Positions 51,586-60,571 of a stretch of DNA of 64,000 nt are shown here, in pieces. Location of the stretch: positions 1 through 64,000 of the forward strand of contig CAYTKQ010000009.1 in NCBI GenBank assembly GCA_964438705.1. The letters are read 5' to 3'. Source of the stretch: Christensenella sp964438705. Its GTDB lineage: Bacteria; Bacillota; Clostridia; Christensenellales; Christensenellaceae. Numbering within the stretch: position 1 is the stretch's first letter; each line of letters opens with the position of its first letter. The notes under the pieces are model-generated. The model saw nothing but the letters and a program-made list of their open reading frames with translations, made no database searches and was not told where the DNA came from. The position numbers and the translations under genes were made by a program.

Positions 51586-52481
51586 AGACTGACTTCCTCC
51601 GCTTTCATCAGCATCGACATGATTTTCAACCTATCCCCTACTCGTCTTCCGATCCCCACGAGCGTGCCGCCGCAATATACGGCATAATCCGTGTTTTCCT
51701 TTGCTTTGATCCCCGTTTTGATAAGATCAATCGGCGTTCCCGTCGCGAAAAAGCGCATCAAAAAAGGATCGCAATCAATTTTTTGCATAAACGCAAGCGC
51801 CTGTCCTAAGGGGATCAGCGCATCGTCCAATTTGTTTTCTTTTACCAGCGATTCGATTTCAGGCAGCGTATACGTTTCCTCTATTCGATAGCCGCACGTC
51901 TCGGTGCGCATCAAAAAGGATGTGATCGCCCCGCACGAAAGCCGTTCCCCGATGTCCGCGCACAGCGTCCGAATGTAGGTGCCCTTCGAGCATCGGAAAC
52001 GCAGCAGAAACCGATTTTCCTGCCCGTGCAGGATTTTCGCCTCGTATACCGTTACAGCACGCGGCGGTTTTTCCACTTCGATTCCCCTTCGTGCGAGCTC
52101 GTAAAGCTTTTTACCCTGATGCTTTACGGCGGAATACATGGGCGGTTTTTGCAAAAGCGTTCCAACAAACGCCGGAAGGACTTCCGCGAGCATTTCGCGC
52201 GTAACGCTGCATTCGCAGGTCCTGACCACGCTGCCATAGCTGTCGAGCGTATCCGTTTCCACGCCAAACAATATTTCGGCGATGTATTCCTTATCCCCGC
52301 GCATGATGTAGTCCGCGATCTTAGTCGCGCGGCCCGCGCACACCGGCAGCACGCCCGCAGCGCCCGGATCGAGCGTGCCTGTATGCCCGATCTTCTTTTC
52401 ACCCAGCATCCTGCGCAGATGCGACACCACGTCGCTCGATGTCATTGCGGGAGGTTTTAATATATTCAGTACCCCGTTCAC
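51582..52481 (-). CDS. truB: tRNA pseudouridine(55) synthase
   Basis: Makes pseudouridine 55 in the T loop of tRNAs. The 299-residue product has NGVLNILKPPAMTSSDVV, KIGHTGTLDPGAAGVLPVCAGRATKI with the catalytic Asp, and a C-terminal PUA-like region. Overlaps nrnA upstream and ribF downstream by 4 nt each. Confidence 0.97.
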   Translation of the reverse strand: MNGVLNILKPPAMTSSDVVSHLRRMLGEKKIGHTGTLDPGAAGVLPVCAGRATKIADYIMRGDKEYIAEILFGVETDTLDSYGSVVRTCECSVTREMLAEVLPAFVGTLLQKPPMYSAVKHQGKKLYELARRGIEVEKPPRAVTVYEAKILHGQENRFLLRFRCSKGTYIRTLCADIGERLSCGAITSFLMRTETCGYRIEETYTLPEIESLVKENKLDDALIPLGQALAFMQKIDCDPFLMRFFATGTPIDLIKTGIKAKENTDYAVYCGGTLVGIGRRVGDRLKIMSMLMKAEEVSL

Positions 52482-53428
52482 CGCAAATAGTCCCTCGCCG
52501 CTTTGATGATGCGTTCCATCACGTCGTATAAATTCCCTTTGAGCATACAGCCCGCCGCTTTGACGTGCCCGCCGCCTCCAAATTGCGACGCAAGCGCGCC
52601 CACATCCGCATAGGCGTTTGCGCGCAGGCTCACTTTATAGGTATCCTTGCTCATTTCACGAATGAATACGGCAATCTCCACTCCCATGATCTCCCGCGCA
52701 TAATTAATTAGGATTTCGCTGTCCGCAACCTCGGCGCCGGTTTCCCCAAGCTCCGAAAGCATGATCGTCGAAACCGCAAGCATCCCGCTTTCGTGGATGC
52801 GGATGTTGTCGATGAATTTCGCGATGAGCTTTGTCGCGCCCCAGCTGCGGCAATTGAATATTTGATCCGCCATTTCCGCCAACGGAAGGCCGTTGTTCAC
52901 AAGCGTGGAGAACAGTTCAAGAGTAGAGCGCCTTGTGTTGGAATATGTGAAGTTGCCCGTATCTGTGGCAATCGCCATATACACAGCCATATTGACTACT
53001 TGATCCGGTTTTGCGCCAAGCGCAAGCGCAAGCGCGTAAATGATCTCGCCCGTCGCCGGAAAATCCGCTACGTAATTGACCTGCGCGTATTTCGTGTTGG
53101 AGACGTGATGGTCGATGTTGCAGTTCGGCTTTTGGGCAAAAAGCGTCTGCGCGTCCGAAAGTCGCTGCCTTGTGGCACAATCCACCGTGAGCACAGCTTC
53201 GTAATCGTCAAACGAAACATCGGCAAGTATCTTATACAGGTGCGTAAAATCGCCAAACCAATATTTGGGCGGCGGGTCGCATAATAAAATAACCTCGGCA
53301 TTTTTGCCAAGATTATTTAAGCTTTGCGCCAATGCATATGCGCTGCCCAGCGCATCTCCATCGGGATTCAGATGGGTCAGGACGGCAAATTTGTTGTATT
53401 TGCCGATAAAATCCATTACTTCTTTCAT
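52478..53428 (-). CDS. nrnA: DHH-family oligoribonuclease / pAp phosphatase NrnA
   Basis: Degrades nanoRNAs (2-5 nt) and 3'-phosphoadenosine-5'-phosphate; related members hydrolyse c-di-AMP products. The 316-residue product has the DHH-domain metal ligands in THLNPDGDALGSA, TVDCATRQR, NIDHHVSNT and ATDTGNFTYSNT, and the C-terminal DHHA1 motif FGGGGHVKAAG. It lies between rbfA and truB with 4-nt overlaps. Confidence 0.95.
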   Translation of the reverse strand: MKEVMDFIGKYNKFAVLTHLNPDGDALGSAYALAQSLNNLGKNAEVILLCDPPPKYWFGDFTHLYKILADVSFDDYEAVLTVDCATRQRLSDAQTLFAQKPNCNIDHHVSNTKYAQVNYVADFPATGEIIYALALALGAKPDQVVNMAVYMAIATDTGNFTYSNTRRSTLELFSTLVNNGLPLAEMADQIFNCRSWGATKLIAKFIDNIRIHESGMLAVSTIMLSELGETGAEVADSEILINYAREIMGVEIAVFIREMSKDTYKVSLRANAYADVGALASQFGGGGHVKAAGCMLKGNLYDVMERIIKAARDYLR

Positions 53429-53781
53429 TCTGTTTCCTTGCTTTTTACATCGTCGATCAGTTTGGATATTTTGATACTGTACTCGATGGAATCATCCAAC
53501 ACAAAGGTCAATTCCGGAACGCGCCGCAGATCGACCGCTTTTGCCAGCCTCGTGCGGATAAACGCCGCACCGTGGTTGAGCGCGTCGATGGACGCGTTCT
53601 TTTTTTTATCCGTATCATATACGCTGATATACACCTTTGCGAACTTCAAATCGGGCGTAACGTCAGCTTTCGTGACGCTCGTCATGAGGGACAGGCGGTC
53701 GTCCTTCACATCATTTCTGATGATTTCAGACAGGGCCCGCTTGACCTCCTCCTCAATTCGGTTGATTCTTGCTGTCGGCAT
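53425..53781 (-). CDS. rbfA: Ribosome-binding factor A
   Basis: KH-fold factor for late 30S maturation and cold adaptation. The 118-residue product starts MPTARINRIEEEVKRALSEI, with the conserved RIRxxLAKAVxLRxxPELxFxxDxSIEY-type region seen as LAKAVDLRRVPELTFVLDDS. It lies 14 nt after infB. Confidence 0.95.
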   Translation of the reverse strand: MPTARINRIEEEVKRALSEIIRNDVKDDRLSLMTSVTKADVTPDLKFAKVYISVYDTDKKKNASIDALNHGAAFIRTRLAKAVDLRRVPELTFVLDDSIEYSIKISKLIDDVKSKETE

Positions 53782-53795
53782 AACGTTTTCACTCC

Positions 53796-56246
53796 TTAGC
53801 GCGCAATCTCGTGCATTTCAAAGCACTCGACAACGTCGCCTTCCTTGATGTCGTCATAGTGGTCGAGCGAGAGGCCGCATTCGTAGCCCTGCGCCACTTC
53901 TTTCGCATCATCCTTGAAGCGCTTGAGGGAACTTAAAGACCCTTCATAGATAACCACATTATCGCGCAGCAAACGCGACTGTGAATTTCTGCGGATCATG
54001 CCGTCTGTCACCATACAGCCCGCGATCGTGCCGACCGTCGAAACCTTGAAGGTCTGGCGCACCTCTGCGTGACCAATGACAAGCTCTTCATATTCGGGCT
54101 CAAGCATACCCTTCATCGCGGCGGTGATGTCCTCGATCGCCTTATAGATGATACGATACATGCGCACATCGACCTTTTCGCGCTCCGCAGCGGTCTGCGC
54201 CATGTTATCCGGGCGCACGTTGAAGCCGATGATGATGGCGTTTGCCGCCGAGGCGAGCATGACGTCCGTTTCCGTGATCGCGCCTACTCCGCAATGGATC
54301 GCGCGTACACGCACCTCTTCATTGGAGAGCTTCTCAAGCGACTGACGTACCGCTTCCACAGAGCCCTGCACATCCGCCTTGATGACGATGTTGAGGTCTT
54401 TGATCTGCCCCTCCGCGATCTGGTTGAAGAGATCGTCCAGTGAAACCTTGGTCATCTTCTTGAGCATTTCCGCTTTCTGCTTATCCTTACGCTCCTCAGC
54501 AACCTGCTTGGAAAGCTTATCCGCAGGCGCCGCATGCAGGATATCTCCCGCCGCCGGCACTTCGGAGAAGCCGATCACTTCGACAGGCTGTGCCGGAAGC
54601 GCTTCGTCTACGTTGTTGCCACGGTCATTCACCATTGCGCGCACCCTGCCGTAAGCGGTACCCGCGATGATCGTATCACCCGTGCGCAGCGTTCCCGTTT
54701 CCACGAGAACTGTCGCAACCGGGCCACGGCCCTTATCGAGCTGTGCTTCGATGATCGTTCCTTTTGCAAGGCGATCCGGATTTGCCTTCAATTCCTGCAC
54801 TTCCGCAACCAGAAGGATCATTTCGAGCAGCTTATCAATGCCCTCTCCCGTCTTTGCGGACACGGGCACAACGATGGTCTCGCCGCCCCATTCTTCGGGC
54901 AGCAGATCGTGCTCCGTCAATTCCTGCATGATCTTTTGTATGTTCGCGTTCGGCCTGTCTATTTTGTTGACCGCGACGATGATCGGCACGTTCGCCGACT
55001 TCGCGTGGTTGATCGCCTCGACCGTCTGCGGCATGATGCCGTCATCCGCCGCGACAACGATGATCGCGATATCCGTCACCTGCGCGCCGCGTGCGCGCAT
55101 TGCCGTAAACGCTTCGTGACCGGGCGTGTCGATGAAGGTGATCTTCTCGCCATTGAGCTCCACCTGATATGCGCCGATGTGCTGCGTGATGCCGCCCGCT
55201 TCGCTTTCCGTTACCTTGGAAAGCCTGATTTTATCGAGAAGCGACGTTTTACCATGATCGACGTGACCCATGATCGTAACGATGGGCGGACGCTTCTTGA
55301 GCTGATCTTCGGTATCCTCCGCTTCCTCCACGAGAATATCTTCTGCCGTCTGCGCGATCTTCTGTTCCAGTTCGATCCCGAATTCTCCGGCGATCAGAGA
55401 TGCCGTATCAAAATCGATTTGTGAGTTGATGGTAGACATCATACCCAAAAGAAGCAGTTTCTTGAGCAAATCGGAAACAGGCTTGCCCAGCTTTTCTGAA
55501 AGCAGCTTGACTGAAATCGTCTCTTCGGTGATGATTGCCTTTTCGATCTTGATCGGTTCGATCACCATTTTAGGCTGCTGTTTTTTGTGCTTATACTTTT
55601 TGGAGCCTCTGCGGAATTCATCATCGTCAATGTTGAATACGCGCTCCTTGATCTTCGGCCGTTTTGCACGATCCTCTTCCATCTGCTTCTTTGTCTTTTT
55701 CCCGTGCTCGAAACCCTGCCCCGGCTTTGCGTTCGTATTCGGGAACTTTTTACCCTGCTGCTTATCTGCCGGTTTTTCAGGACGTTTTTGATCTGTCGGC
55801 GCAGTCTTCGCGGCAGGAGCGTTCTCCTTTGCCGGTTGCGGCTTAGGCGGTCTCTGCTGCTTTGCCTCTTCCCTTACTGCTGCCACAGGCTTTTCGACCC
55901 TTGGCTTTTCTTGCGCCTGCGCTACAGGCGCAGCAACCTTCGTTTCTTCCTGTTTGATTGCTTCGCTCGGCGCTTCCACGGCTTTTTCTTCCGTTTCCTT
56001 TTGCGCGGCGGCTGCTTTTTGTGCCTCAGCTGCACGCTTCGCCTCTTCTGCGCGCATTTGCGCTTCCTTTTCCGCGCGAGCTTTTTCGTTCCTGACCTTT
56101 TCTATATCAAGAATTTTAGATTCAATCGACTTGATGTCGCCAATCTGCTTATCCGCTTCCGACTGCATTTCCAAAATGCGGTTGAAAATAGCCTGCGCAT
56201 TTGTAAGAAGCGATTTGTTTGTTTCTAAAATTTTTATCTTACTCAA
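53796..56246 (-). CDS. infB: Translation initiation factor IF-2
   Basis: GTPase that places initiator tRNA on the 30S subunit and promotes 50S joining. The product is 816 residues. It has an N-terminal Ala/Glu/Lys/Pro-rich low-complexity region (about 1-240), an IF2_N module (about 255-305), the G domain with GHVDHGKTS, DTPGHEAF and NKID, then domain II, III and the tRNA-binding C2 domain. The start is taken as TTG at 56246, 6 nt after GGGGGTG and overlapping the ylxQ stop by 8 nt. The longer upstream frame lies inside ylxQ. Confidence 0.96.
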   Translation of the reverse strand: MSKIKILETNKSLLTNAQAIFNRILEMQSEADKQIGDIKSIESKILDIEKVRNEKARAEKEAQMRAEEAKRAAEAQKAAAAQKETEEKAVEAPSEAIKQEETKVAAPVAQAQEKPRVEKPVAAVREEAKQQRPPKPQPAKENAPAAKTAPTDQKRPEKPADKQQGKKFPNTNAKPGQGFEHGKKTKKQMEEDRAKRPKIKERVFNIDDDEFRRGSKKYKHKKQQPKMVIEPIKIEKAIITEETISVKLLSEKLGKPVSDLLKKLLLLGMMSTINSQIDFDTASLIAGEFGIELEQKIAQTAEDILVEEAEDTEDQLKKRPPIVTIMGHVDHGKTSLLDKIRLSKVTESEAGGITQHIGAYQVELNGEKITFIDTPGHEAFTAMRARGAQVTDIAIIVVAADDGIMPQTVEAINHAKSANVPIIVAVNKIDRPNANIQKIMQELTEHDLLPEEWGGETIVVPVSAKTGEGIDKLLEMILLVAEVQELKANPDRLAKGTIIEAQLDKGRGPVATVLVETGTLRTGDTIIAGTAYGRVRAMVNDRGNNVDEALPAQPVEVIGFSEVPAAGDILHAAPADKLSKQVAEERKDKQKAEMLKKMTKVSLDDLFNQIAEGQIKDLNIVIKADVQGSVEAVRQSLEKLSNEEVRVRAIHCGVGAITETDVMLASAANAIIIGFNVRPDNMAQTAAEREKVDVRMYRIIYKAIEDITAAMKGMLEPEYEELVIGHAEVRQTFKVSTVGTIAGCMVTDGMIRRNSQSRLLRDNVVIYEGSLSSLKRFKDDAKEVAQGYECGLSLDHYDDIKEGDVVECFEMHEIAR

Positions 56247-56568
56247 TGATTTCACCCCCGGAATTAGCGTTATATTTGTCGCATGCGCTTGCTGCAAACT
56301 GCGGACACGCTATTCCAATAATTTTGTTGTTTGGTTTATGAAGGCTTTCGCCCAACGCGCCGCACTCTTCAAGCACGATCAGCTTCACGTGATAATAGGC
56401 ACAGGCATCCCGAAAAGCCTTTTTCGTATTTTCCGAGGCTGCGCCGTCTATCACAACCAGCTTCGCCCTGCGCTTTTTGATTGCCTGATCCACCCCTTGC
56501 GCGCCATAGACAAGTTTTCCGGCGCGCGCACCAAGCCCCAAAAATCTCAAAAACGCTTCATGTTTCAT
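56239..56568 (-). CDS. ylxQ: L7Ae-family kink-turn RNA-binding protein YlxQ
   Basis: A 109-residue protein of the L7Ae/L30e/YlxQ family in its usual place between ylxR and infB. Seen are LGLGARAGKLVYGAQGVDQAIKKRRAKLVVIDGAAS (in parts) and the RNA-contact positions of the fold. Members bind kink-turn RNAs; YlxQ's natural target is not settled. A related L7Ae-family protein (OapC) has been reported as an OLE RNA partner, so a link to the OLE RNA here is conceivable. Overlaps ylxR by 11 nt and infB by 8 nt. Confidence 0.9.
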   Translation of the reverse strand: MKHEAFLRFLGLGARAGKLVYGAQGVDQAIKKRRAKLVVIDGAASENTKKAFRDACAYYHVKLIVLEECGALGESLHKPNNKIIGIACPQFAASACDKYNANSGGEIIE

Positions 56569-56830
56569 GGCATTCCGCCGACTTTATCAGCGCCTCGTAC
56601 AACTCATCGCTCATCGTTTTGCGCATGACCTTCGGGAATATCTTTTTCGCTTTTTCAATGCAAGCGGTGTTTGCGCACACATATGCGCCTCGCCCCTGCG
56701 CCTTTCCTCCGGTGTCGACGAAAAATTCTCCGTCGGCCCTTCGAACGATGCGGATCAGCTCTTGTTTCGGTTTCCCTTTTCTACACGCGACGCACATTCT
56801 GACAGGCTGTTTTTTATCATCATTGCTCAT
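56558..56830 (-). CDS. ylxR: YlxR (RnpM) family RNA-binding protein
   Basis: A 90-residue protein with the family motifs RMCVACRKGKPKQELIRIVR and GKAQGRGAYVC. The YlxR fold binds RNA; in Bacillus it has recently been described as an RNase P modulator. It overlaps nusA by 4 nt and ylxQ by 11 nt in the standard nusA-ylxR-ylxQ-infB order. Confidence 0.94.
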   Translation of the reverse strand: MSNDDKKQPVRMCVACRKGKPKQELIRIVRRADGEFFVDTGGKAQGRGAYVCANTACIEKAKKIFPKVMRKTMSDELYEALIKSAECHET

Positions 56831-58026
56831 GCTTCTTCGTTTGTCTCTGCCTCCTGCGCTTCCGCAAGCTCTTCGAGGATCACATCCTCTTCTACATCCT
56901 CGACTGCCTCTTCGTCATTGAGCGCATTGACCAAGCTGAATTCATCCTCGAGACTCACTTCGGCATTGGCAAAATCCTCGCCAAACACTTCCTGTTCTGT
57001 CTGCGACTGACTCTTGATGTCGATCTTCCATCCCGTGAGTTTTGCGGCGAGACGGGCGTTTTGCCCTTCCTTGCCGATCGCCAGCGAAAGCTGATAATCG
57101 GGCACGATGACCTTTGCCGCCTTTTCGTCCTCGTTGATCTGTACCATCACGACCTTCGCCGGGCGAAGGGCATTCGCAATGAACTCGATGGGATCGGAGC
57201 TCCACGGAACCACGTCTATCTTTTCGCCGCCCAGTTCCTCCACGACCTTTTCGATACGCGTTCCCTTATGGCCCACACATGCGCCGACCGGGTCAACGTC
57301 CTTTTCGTCGCTCCACACAGCGATCTTTGTACGGCCGCCCGCTTCACGCGCGATGCTTTTGATGAGTACTACATTTTGGCGGATCTCCGGCACCTCGAAT
57401 TCGAACAGACGCTTGATGAGCGCAGGATGCGTCCGCGATACGATGATCTGCGGCCCCTTGTTCGTTTTCTTGACCTCAAGCACATAGACCTTCAGGCGGT
57501 CGTTGATGTTATACTGTTCCGAATAGACGGTCTCGCTGACGGGAATGATGCCCTCTGCGCGCCCAAGCTCTACATACACATTCCCGCGCTCGATCCGGTG
57601 AACAATAGCGGTGAGTACTTCGTTTTCTTTTTCCGCATATTGATCATAGATGATACCGCGCTCCGCCTCGCGAATGCGCTGCACGACAACCTGTTTTGCC
57701 GTCTGCGCCGCGATGCGTCCAAAGTCCCGCGGGGTGACTTCCGTCTCTACCACGTCGCCCGCTTCATATTTTTCATTGATTTCGCGCGCTTCTTCAACGG
57801 TAATCTCCGTCTCTTCGTCCTCTATTTCTTCCACGACGTTCTTGATCGCAAAGACCTTGATCTCCCCCGTGTCGCCGTCAATTTCCACCCGGGCGTTCTG
57901 ATCGGTGCCAAAATGCCGCTTATATGCGGAAATCAGAGCGGTTTCGATCGCTTCGAGCAATATATCTTTTTTGATCCCTTTGTCATGTTCCAAATCTGAT
58001 AAAGCTTCCATAAATTCCGTATTCAT
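56827..58026 (-). CDS. nusA: Transcription termination/antitermination factor NusA
   Basis: RNA-polymerase-bound factor controlling pausing and termination. The 399-residue product has the N-terminal polymerase-binding domain, an S1 domain (about 135-200), and two KH domains, with IKSIAREAGGRTKIAVWS, DPVGACVGHKGTRIEKV and AIGKEGQNARLAAKLTGWKIDI. The acidic C-terminal tail (about 350-399) lacks the AR repeats of E. coli, as in other Firmicutes. Confidence 0.97.
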   Translation of the reverse strand: MNTEFMEALSDLEHDKGIKKDILLEAIETALISAYKRHFGTDQNARVEIDGDTGEIKVFAIKNVVEEIEDEETEITVEEAREINEKYEAGDVVETEVTPRDFGRIAAQTAKQVVVQRIREAERGIIYDQYAEKENEVLTAIVHRIERGNVYVELGRAEGIIPVSETVYSEQYNINDRLKVYVLEVKKTNKGPQIIVSRTHPALIKRLFEFEVPEIRQNVVLIKSIAREAGGRTKIAVWSDEKDVDPVGACVGHKGTRIEKVVEELGGEKIDVVPWSSDPIEFIANALRPAKVVMVQINEDEKAAKVIVPDYQLSLAIGKEGQNARLAAKLTGWKIDIKSQSQTEQEVFGEDFANAEVSLEDEFSLVNALNDEEAVEDVEEDVILEELAEAQEAETNEEA

Positions 58027-58041
58027 AACCTTATCTCCTTG

Positions 58042-58500
58042 TCATATATCCAGATGCAGTGAAATTTTTGCGGTTTCCTTCAACTCAAAAACGATCTCGT
58101 TTTCTTCCGTTTCGATCGTAATACCCGCAGCCGTATAGGCCGTAAGCGTACCCGTATACTCCTTTGACCCTTCAAAAGGTTTATAAAGCTTTACGTCGAC
58201 CACTTTGCCCACCGACCGCGCAAAATCGCGTTCGTTTTTCAGCGGGCGGTCAAGGCCGGGAGAGGATACGCACAGAATATAGCTTTCTGCAATCGGGTCT
58301 TTTTCATCCAGTGCCGCTTCGATTGCGCGGCTTGCCGCTTCGCAGTCGTCGATCATAACGCCGCCTTCTTTGTCAATATAGACCGTCAGCAGCCAATCCT
58401 GCCCCTGCTTGGCATATTCCGTATCCACATATATAAGCCCCAACGCTTCAACGATGGGCAATGCGATCTCTTCCACGACCGCTTGTGTATTTTTTGCCAT
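58042..58500 (-). CDS. rimP: Ribosome maturation factor RimP
   Basis: 30S assembly factor. The 152-residue product has the N-terminal alpha/beta domain (EEIALPIVEALGLIYVDTEYAKQGQDWLLTVYIDKEGGV, in parts), the segment CVSSPGLDRPLKNERDF, and a C-terminal SH3-like barrel. First gene of the operon rimP-nusA-ylxR-ylxQ-infB-rbfA-nrnA-truB-ribF, the classical order. Confidence 0.95.
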   Translation of the reverse strand: MAKNTQAVVEEIALPIVEALGLIYVDTEYAKQGQDWLLTVYIDKEGGVMIDDCEAASRAIEAALDEKDPIAESYILCVSSPGLDRPLKNERDFARSVGKVVDVKLYKPFEGSKEYTGTLTAYTAAGITIETEENEIVFELKETAKISLHLDI

Positions 58501-58510
58501 ATTTTCTCCT

Positions 58511-58558
58511 AAAAAAGCATCTATAATGCGAAAGAGTGGGTTATTTCTCCCACTCTTT
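58511..58558 (-). promoter_or_regulatory. Structured leader of the rimP-nusA-infB operon
   Basis: Reading the - strand, a 10-bp perfect stem AAAGAGTGGG/CCCACTCTTT (58558-58549 with 58540-58531; loop AGAAATAA) comes first. A small GCAT/ATGC hairpin with T6 (58529-58511) follows directly and ends just before the ribosome binding site AGGAG. The second element resembles a weak intrinsic terminator, so the pair could work as an attenuator or a NusA-sensitive pause site. Confidence 0.4.
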
Positions 58559-58583
58559 AGTCAAGCTCTTATAAACCTATTTA

Positions 58584-58612
58584 AGAATACCATAACACCG
58601 CTGTTTATGCAA
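58584..58612 (-). promoter_or_regulatory. Weak candidate promoter of the rimP operon
   Basis: On the - strand: -35 TTGCAT (58607-58612), 17-bp spacer, extended -10 TGG-TATTCT (hexamer 58584-58589). Confidence 0.4.
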
Positions 58613-58619
58613 GCATTTT

Positions 58620-59225
58620 TTACTTTTTCGAGAGGCTCAGCTTACGCTCCGTACCGTTGATCAGCCGTTCGATGTTTTCCCTGTGCCCCCAAATGCCGAG
58701 GATCGCGATGACGAGCACGCCGATATCCTGAAACCAGTTACCCGGCGCGACCACGAACGCCGCCACCGCGCTCAAAATCAAGCCGATGATCGAGCCGATG
58801 CTCATAATTTTCGTCGCGAGAACGATGAGGATCGCCACTGTGAATATGATGAGCGTGGGAACTGTCTGGATCACGAGCAGCACGCCGATCGTCGCCGCGA
58901 TGCCTTTGCCGCCCTTAAAGCCCAGAAAGCAGGAATAGTTGTGTCCCACGATCGCAAACACGCCTGCGACGCACATGCCTGCATCGCCCGCGAGAAAAAA
59001 GCCGATGATGGCAGCCGCAAGGCCCTTGATCACGTCGCCCGCAAATACGAGCAGCCCCATACCCCAGCCATAGTTGCGCAGCACGTTCGTGGTCCCCGCA
59101 TTTCCGCTGCCCTTTTCGCGGATGTCCTCGTTCCGAATTTTTTTTGTGAATATGTAGGAAAACGAGATCGATCCAAGGAGATACGCAATTCCCGCGCACA
59201 AAATAAGAATCCATAATCCGTTCAT
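58620..59225 (-). CDS. plsY: Acyl-phosphate:glycerol-3-phosphate acyltransferase PlsY
   Basis: Integral membrane enzyme making lysophosphatidate from acyl-phosphate supplied by PlsX. The 201-residue product has about five helices and the catalytic-loop motifs GSISFSYIFTK, GSGNAGTTNVLRNYG and FLGFKGGKGIAATIG. It lies 4 nt after der, the common der-plsY order. PlsX, its partner, is at the right edge of this window. Confidence 0.96.
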   Translation of the reverse strand: MNGLWILILCAGIAYLLGSISFSYIFTKKIRNEDIREKGSGNAGTTNVLRNYGWGMGLLVFAGDVIKGLAAAIIGFFLAGDAGMCVAGVFAIVGHNYSCFLGFKGGKGIAATIGVLLVIQTVPTLIIFTVAILIVLATKIMSIGSIIGLILSAVAAFVVAPGNWFQDIGVLVIAILGIWGHRENIERLINGTERKLSLSKK

Positions 59226-59229
59226 ATTT

Positions 59230-60561
59230 TTACTCTCCTTTCTCGTCGTTTCTCTGCCTGATTATAATTTTAACCGGCGTACCCGTAAAGTCAAATGTTT
59301 TGCGCAAATAATTTTCAAGATACCGCTGATAGGAAAAGTGCATCAGCGTAGTATCGTTCACGAAAAGCACAAACGTGGGCGGCTTGACAGCCACTTGTGT
59401 CATATAATAAATTTTCAACCGCCTGCCGTTGGTGCTCGGCGGCTCTGCCGCTGTGATCGCGTCCTGCAGGCAATCGTTTAAAACGCCCGTCGGGATACGA
59501 CGTTTGTTGTTCTCATATGCCTCATGCAGCATAACAAACAGCTTATCTACGCGCAGCCCCGTCTTCGCCGAAATATAGATGCGCTGCGCATACGGCATAA
59601 ACGCGAGGTCCGCCGCGATTTTCTTGTTGTATTCCTCAATGGTATAGGTATCCTTTTCGACTGCGTCCCACTTGTTGACCGCGATCACGCAGGGCTTGCC
59701 CTCCGAATCGACGTAGCCCGCAACCTTCACATCCTGCTCGGTGATGCCTTCCGTCGCGTCGATCATCACAACCACGATATCCGCCCGGCGGATTGCGCCA
59801 AGCGAACGGATCACGCTGTAGCGCTCGATGGATTTGTCGTCGATGCGGCCCTTTTTGCGCATGCCCGCCGTATCGATGATCATATATTTCACGCCGTCCC
59901 GTTCAAACGCGGAGTCGATTGCGTCGCGCGTCGTGCCGGGAATGTCGCTGACGATCACTCGTTCATACCCAAGGATTTTGTTGGTGAGCGAGGATTTTCC
60001 CACATTTGGTTTTCCCGCCAGCGCGATCTTAAGGCTTTCTTCCTCTTCGGCATCCGGCTCATAGTCCCCCAGCTCTTTGATGACTTCATCGAGCAGGTCG
60101 CCGATGCCGAGACCCTGCGAAGATGAAATGCCCACGACGTCGCCGATGCCAAGCTCGTAAAAATCATACAGGTTTTGCTCGTCCGCTTTGTTGTCCGTTT
60201 TGTTGACGACCACAATGACAGGCTTTGTCGATTTGCGCAGCATTTTCGCCACTTCAAAGTCCTCGGAGGTGATTCCCGTTTTGCCGTCCACAAAAAACAG
60301 AATCAACTGGGCGGCCTCGATCGCGAGCTCCGCCTGCATACGCATCTGCTTTAGCAGCACATCCTCGGTATTCAAATCCACCCCGCCCGTATCGATGAGC
60401 GTGAATTCCTTATTGAGCCACTCCGCGTCCGCATAGATTCGGTCGCGCGTCACACCGGGCGTATCTTCGATGATCGCCAGCCGCGTACCCGTGATCCGGT
60501 TAAAAAACGTGGACTTTCCAACATTTGGGCGGCCTACGATTGCCACCAATGGTTTCGCCAT
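59230..60561 (-). CDS. der: Ribosome-associated GTPase Der (EngA)
   Basis: Tandem GTPase required for 50S assembly. The 443-residue product has two G domains, each with a P-loop (VGRPNVGKST near 9; LAGKPNVGKSS near 182), TRDR/TRDAI switch I, DTGG/DTAG motifs and NKxD (NKTD, NKWD), and a C-terminal KH-like domain. It starts 10 nt after the PDZ/radical-SAM gene. Confidence 0.98.
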   Translation of the reverse strand: MAKPLVAIVGRPNVGKSTFFNRITGTRLAIIEDTPGVTRDRIYADAEWLNKEFTLIDTGGVDLNTEDVLLKQMRMQAELAIEAAQLILFFVDGKTGITSEDFEVAKMLRKSTKPVIVVVNKTDNKADEQNLYDFYELGIGDVVGISSSQGLGIGDLLDEVIKELGDYEPDAEEEESLKIALAGKPNVGKSSLTNKILGYERVIVSDIPGTTRDAIDSAFERDGVKYMIIDTAGMRKKGRIDDKSIERYSVIRSLGAIRRADIVVVMIDATEGITEQDVKVAGYVDSEGKPCVIAVNKWDAVEKDTYTIEEYNKKIAADLAFMPYAQRIYISAKTGLRVDKLFVMLHEAYENNKRRIPTGVLNDCLQDAITAAEPPSTNGRRLKIYYMTQVAVKPPTFVLFVNDTTLMHFSYQRYLENYLRKTFDFTGTPVKIIIRQRNDEKGE

Positions 60562-60571
60562 AAAACTCTCC

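Noticed and set aside
54534..55424. Long open frame on the + strand opposite infB
   Set aside because: Antisense to the conserved G domain of IF-2; Arg/His-rich translation without recognisable motifs.
57061..57999. Long open frame on the + strand opposite nusA
   Set aside because: Shadow of the nusA coding strand; no ribosome binding site and no domain.
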